Of a stretch of DNA of 64,000 bases, positions 62,525 through 64,000 are shown one piece after another; the stretch's first letter is position 1; every line of letters begins with the position of its first letter. This DNA is from Saprospiraceae bacterium (GTDB lineage Bacteria; Bacteroidota; Bacteroidia; Chitinophagales; Saprospiraceae): assembly GCA_016715105.1 (NCBI GenBank), contig JADKBO010000032.1, forward strand, positions 1 to 64,000. The letters are read 5' to 3'. The translations under genes and the position numbers were made by a program. The notes beneath the pieces were generated by a model. The model ran no database searches and was not told where the DNA came from. It saw only the letters and a list, made by a program, of their open reading frames with translations.

Positions 62525-63856
62525 TTATCCTCCAAAGTCATCAAAACTGATGTTCTCTTCAGGTACTCCCAACTCATCCAATGATTTTATAACTGATGCA
62601 TTCATCGCTGGTGGACCGCAAAAATAATATTCTACCTCTTCTGGTTCTGGGTGATTTTTCAAGTATTGTTCCATTAAAACTGGCATAATGAATCCTTTAA
62701 AACCATCTCCTGGAGCATCGATATTTGCCTTTACTTCCCAGTTATCTTCTGGAAGTGGGTTATCCAGAGCGATGTAAAACTTGAAATTAGGGAAATTTTT
62801 CTCGATTTCTCTGAATTCCTCTACATAGAACAATTCTCTCTTCGTTCTACCACCATACCAAAATGAAACTTTACGGTCAGTAGTTTTTAAAGTTTGGAAT
62901 AAGTGGAAAAGGTGAGATCTAAGTGGAGCCATACCTGCACCACCACCTATGTAGACCATTTCTTTCTTGGTAGGCTTTATGAAGAATTCACCATAAGGTC
63001 CTGAAACCACACACTTATCGCCTGGTTTTAAATTAAACACATATGATGAACATACACCTGGATTTACTGCCATCCACCCATTGGTATTTTTATCCCATGG
63101 TGGAGTTGCAATCCTGATGTTCAACTTCACGATATTACCCTCCGCAGGGTGATTCGCCATAGAATACGCTCTAAATTGAGGATCGTCATTGACCATTTTC
63201 AAATCCCAAAGTTTGAATTTATCCCATTCTGATTGGAATTTCTTTGGATCGTCGTGGTAACTTGGGTGCGCAGTGATATCCATATTTTTGAAATCAACCG
63301 TCACAGTAGGAACATCTATTTGAATGTAACCACCAGATTGGAAGTCCAATTCTTCACCCTCAGGTAACTTTACAACAAACTCCTTGATGAAAGAAGCCAC
63401 GTTATAATTTGAAACCACTTCACATTCCCATTTCTTGATGCCAAAAACTTCTTCTGGAACACCAATTTTCATATCATTCCTGACCTTTACCTGGCAGGCC
63501 AATCTTTTACCTTCTGCAGCTTCTTTTCTTGTAAGGTGATTGAGTTCTGTAGGAAGTACATCTCCACCACCTTCATACACATGGCATTCACACATGGCAC
63601 AAGTACCACCACCACCACAAGCAGATGGAAGGAAAATATTTTTATCTCCAAGTGTTGATAACAAAGAAGACCCTGGTTTTACTAATATTGGGTTATCCTC
63701 ATCGCCATTTATAATCAATTTTACATCACCTTGAGCCACCAATTGTTTTCTTGCATAAATCAACATGTAAGACATACCCAAGATTATGCCGCAAAACACC
63801 AATAGTGAATAAAGAATTGATGTTATTACTGATGCCAATACGAAAATACTTATCAT
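62525..63856 (-). CDS. nqrF: Na+-translocating NADH:ubiquinone reductase subunit F
   Basis: Electron input subunit of the Na+-NQR pump. The 443-aa protein has one N-terminal helix (residues 8-35), a [2Fe-2S] domain with C80, C86, C89 and C121 (SACGGGGTCAMCECHVYEGGG), then FAD (YIGGGAGMAPLRSHLFHLF) and NADH domains. It is last in the nqr operon; nqrE lies 18 bp upstream. Slightly longer than Vibrio NqrF (~407). Confidence 0.96.
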   Translation of the reverse strand: MISIFVLASVITSILYSLLVFCGIILGMSYMLIYARKQLVAQGDVKLIINGDEDNPILVKPGSSLLSTLGDKNIFLPSACGGGGTCAMCECHVYEGGGDVLPTELNHLTRKEAAEGKRLACQVKVRNDMKIGVPEEVFGIKKWECEVVSNYNVASFIKEFVVKLPEGEELDFQSGGYIQIDVPTVTVDFKNMDITAHPSYHDDPKKFQSEWDKFKLWDLKMVNDDPQFRAYSMANHPAEGNIVKLNIRIATPPWDKNTNGWMAVNPGVCSSYVFNLKPGDKCVVSGPYGEFFIKPTKKEMVYIGGGAGMAPLRSHLFHLFQTLKTTDRKVSFWYGGRTKRELFYVEEFREIEKNFPNFKFYIALDNPLPEDNWEVKANIDAPGDGFKGFIMPVLMEQYLKNHPEPEEVEYYFCGPPAMNASVIKSLDELGVPEENISFDDFGG

Positions 63857-63874
63857 TTCTTTTACTTATTTCGC

Positions 63875-64000
63875 TTATTTACCAAATGAAGTGAGGTCTA
63901 TGCCCATTAAACTCATAAATGCCATACCCATCATTCCCGTCAAAATAAATGCCATACCCAATCCTCTTAACGGAGCAGGAACATTTGAATATCTCATCTT
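63875..64000 (-). CDS. nqrE: Na+-translocating NADH:ubiquinone reductase subunit E, C-terminal part
   Basis: Forty-one codons up to the stop at 63875 read KMRYSNVPAPLRGLGMAFIL, then TGMMGMAFMSLMGIDLTS. This matches the last helix and loop of NqrE (EKMKYSxVPxxLRGLGI in other species). The rest is outside the window. Confidence 0.9.
   Translation of the reverse strand, partial: KMRYSNVPAPLRGLGMAFILTGMMGMAFMSLMGIDLTSFGK

Overview
The window reads as a chromosomal segment of a low-GC Bacteroidota bacterium, most likely a Saprospiraceae-like lineage (inference). Signs are: a type IX secretion type B C-terminal domain and other secreted proteins of that style, many short lipoproteins with a Cys lipobox, Bacteroidota-type promoters (TTG, about 19 bp, TAnnTTTG, clearest before rplS), a SusC/RagA-like TonB receptor with an N-terminal carboxypeptidase-like domain, KDO genes (waaA, kdsB) and an Na+-NQR operon. 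I see no tRNA, rRNA, transposase, integrase or CRISPR array.

Layout. 0-9.6 kb (minus): rhomboid protease (cut by the edge), rlmH, rplS, then a TonB receptor/DUF547 lipoprotein/secreted PKD-gliding-type protein operon, a TerB-like protein, and a lipoprotein-SCO-cytochrome c operon. 9.8-19 kb (plus): 2-hydroxyacid dehydrogenase, outer-membrane protein, waaA, then a TRAP transporter (P, Q, M) followed by altronate dehydratase and tagaturonate reductase, a coherent hexuronate uptake and catabolism operon. 19-23 kb: pdhA (minus) and gap-pgk (plus), each bounded by clear intrinsic terminators.

23.0-28.8 kb is the accessory part. It holds a HipB-type repressor preceded by four palindromic operators set exactly 40 bp apart and followed by only a stub of HipA; a YhcG/DUF1016 nuclease broken by frameshifts; a tandem repeat; two glycosyltransferase-like genes; a perfect 39-bp palindrome in front of a broken winged-helix regulator; and a frameshifted AbiEii-like nucleotidyltransferase. 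Repeat-rich non-coding DNA follows (28.7-29.4 kb), with REP-like hairpins at 31.3 kb.

29.4-49.3 kb: mixed periplasmic and envelope functions (fasciclin protein, two Gfo/Idh/MocA proteins, feruloyl-esterase-like protein, two tandem tiny Cys-rich lipoproteins, DUF1080 and TolB-like proteins), a GCS2-CBS-kdsB operon, a DUF58 protein, a frameshifted DUF4143 ATPase behind 33-bp repeats, DinB, LON-domain protein and pepT. 49.4-64 kb: prfA, a large coiled-coil protein, asd, a lamin-tail secreted protein, an EEP-family membrane protein, an ElaA-type acetyltransferase (frameshifted), glgB, PhoH, an unusual alpha/beta-hydrolase + cyclase-like + AraC regulator, and nqrF-nqrE (cut by the right edge).

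Most of the frameshifts (YhcG, nucleotidyltransferase, DUF4143 ATPase, ElaA and part of the HTH gene) fall at short mononucleotide runs, so consensus sequencing error is a serious alternative to pseudogene decay. The most original observations are the 40-bp-phased HipB operator array with an orphaned hipB, the 39-bp palindrome over the HTH/nucleotidyltransferase promoter, and the three-domain hydrolase/cyclase-like/AraC protein.
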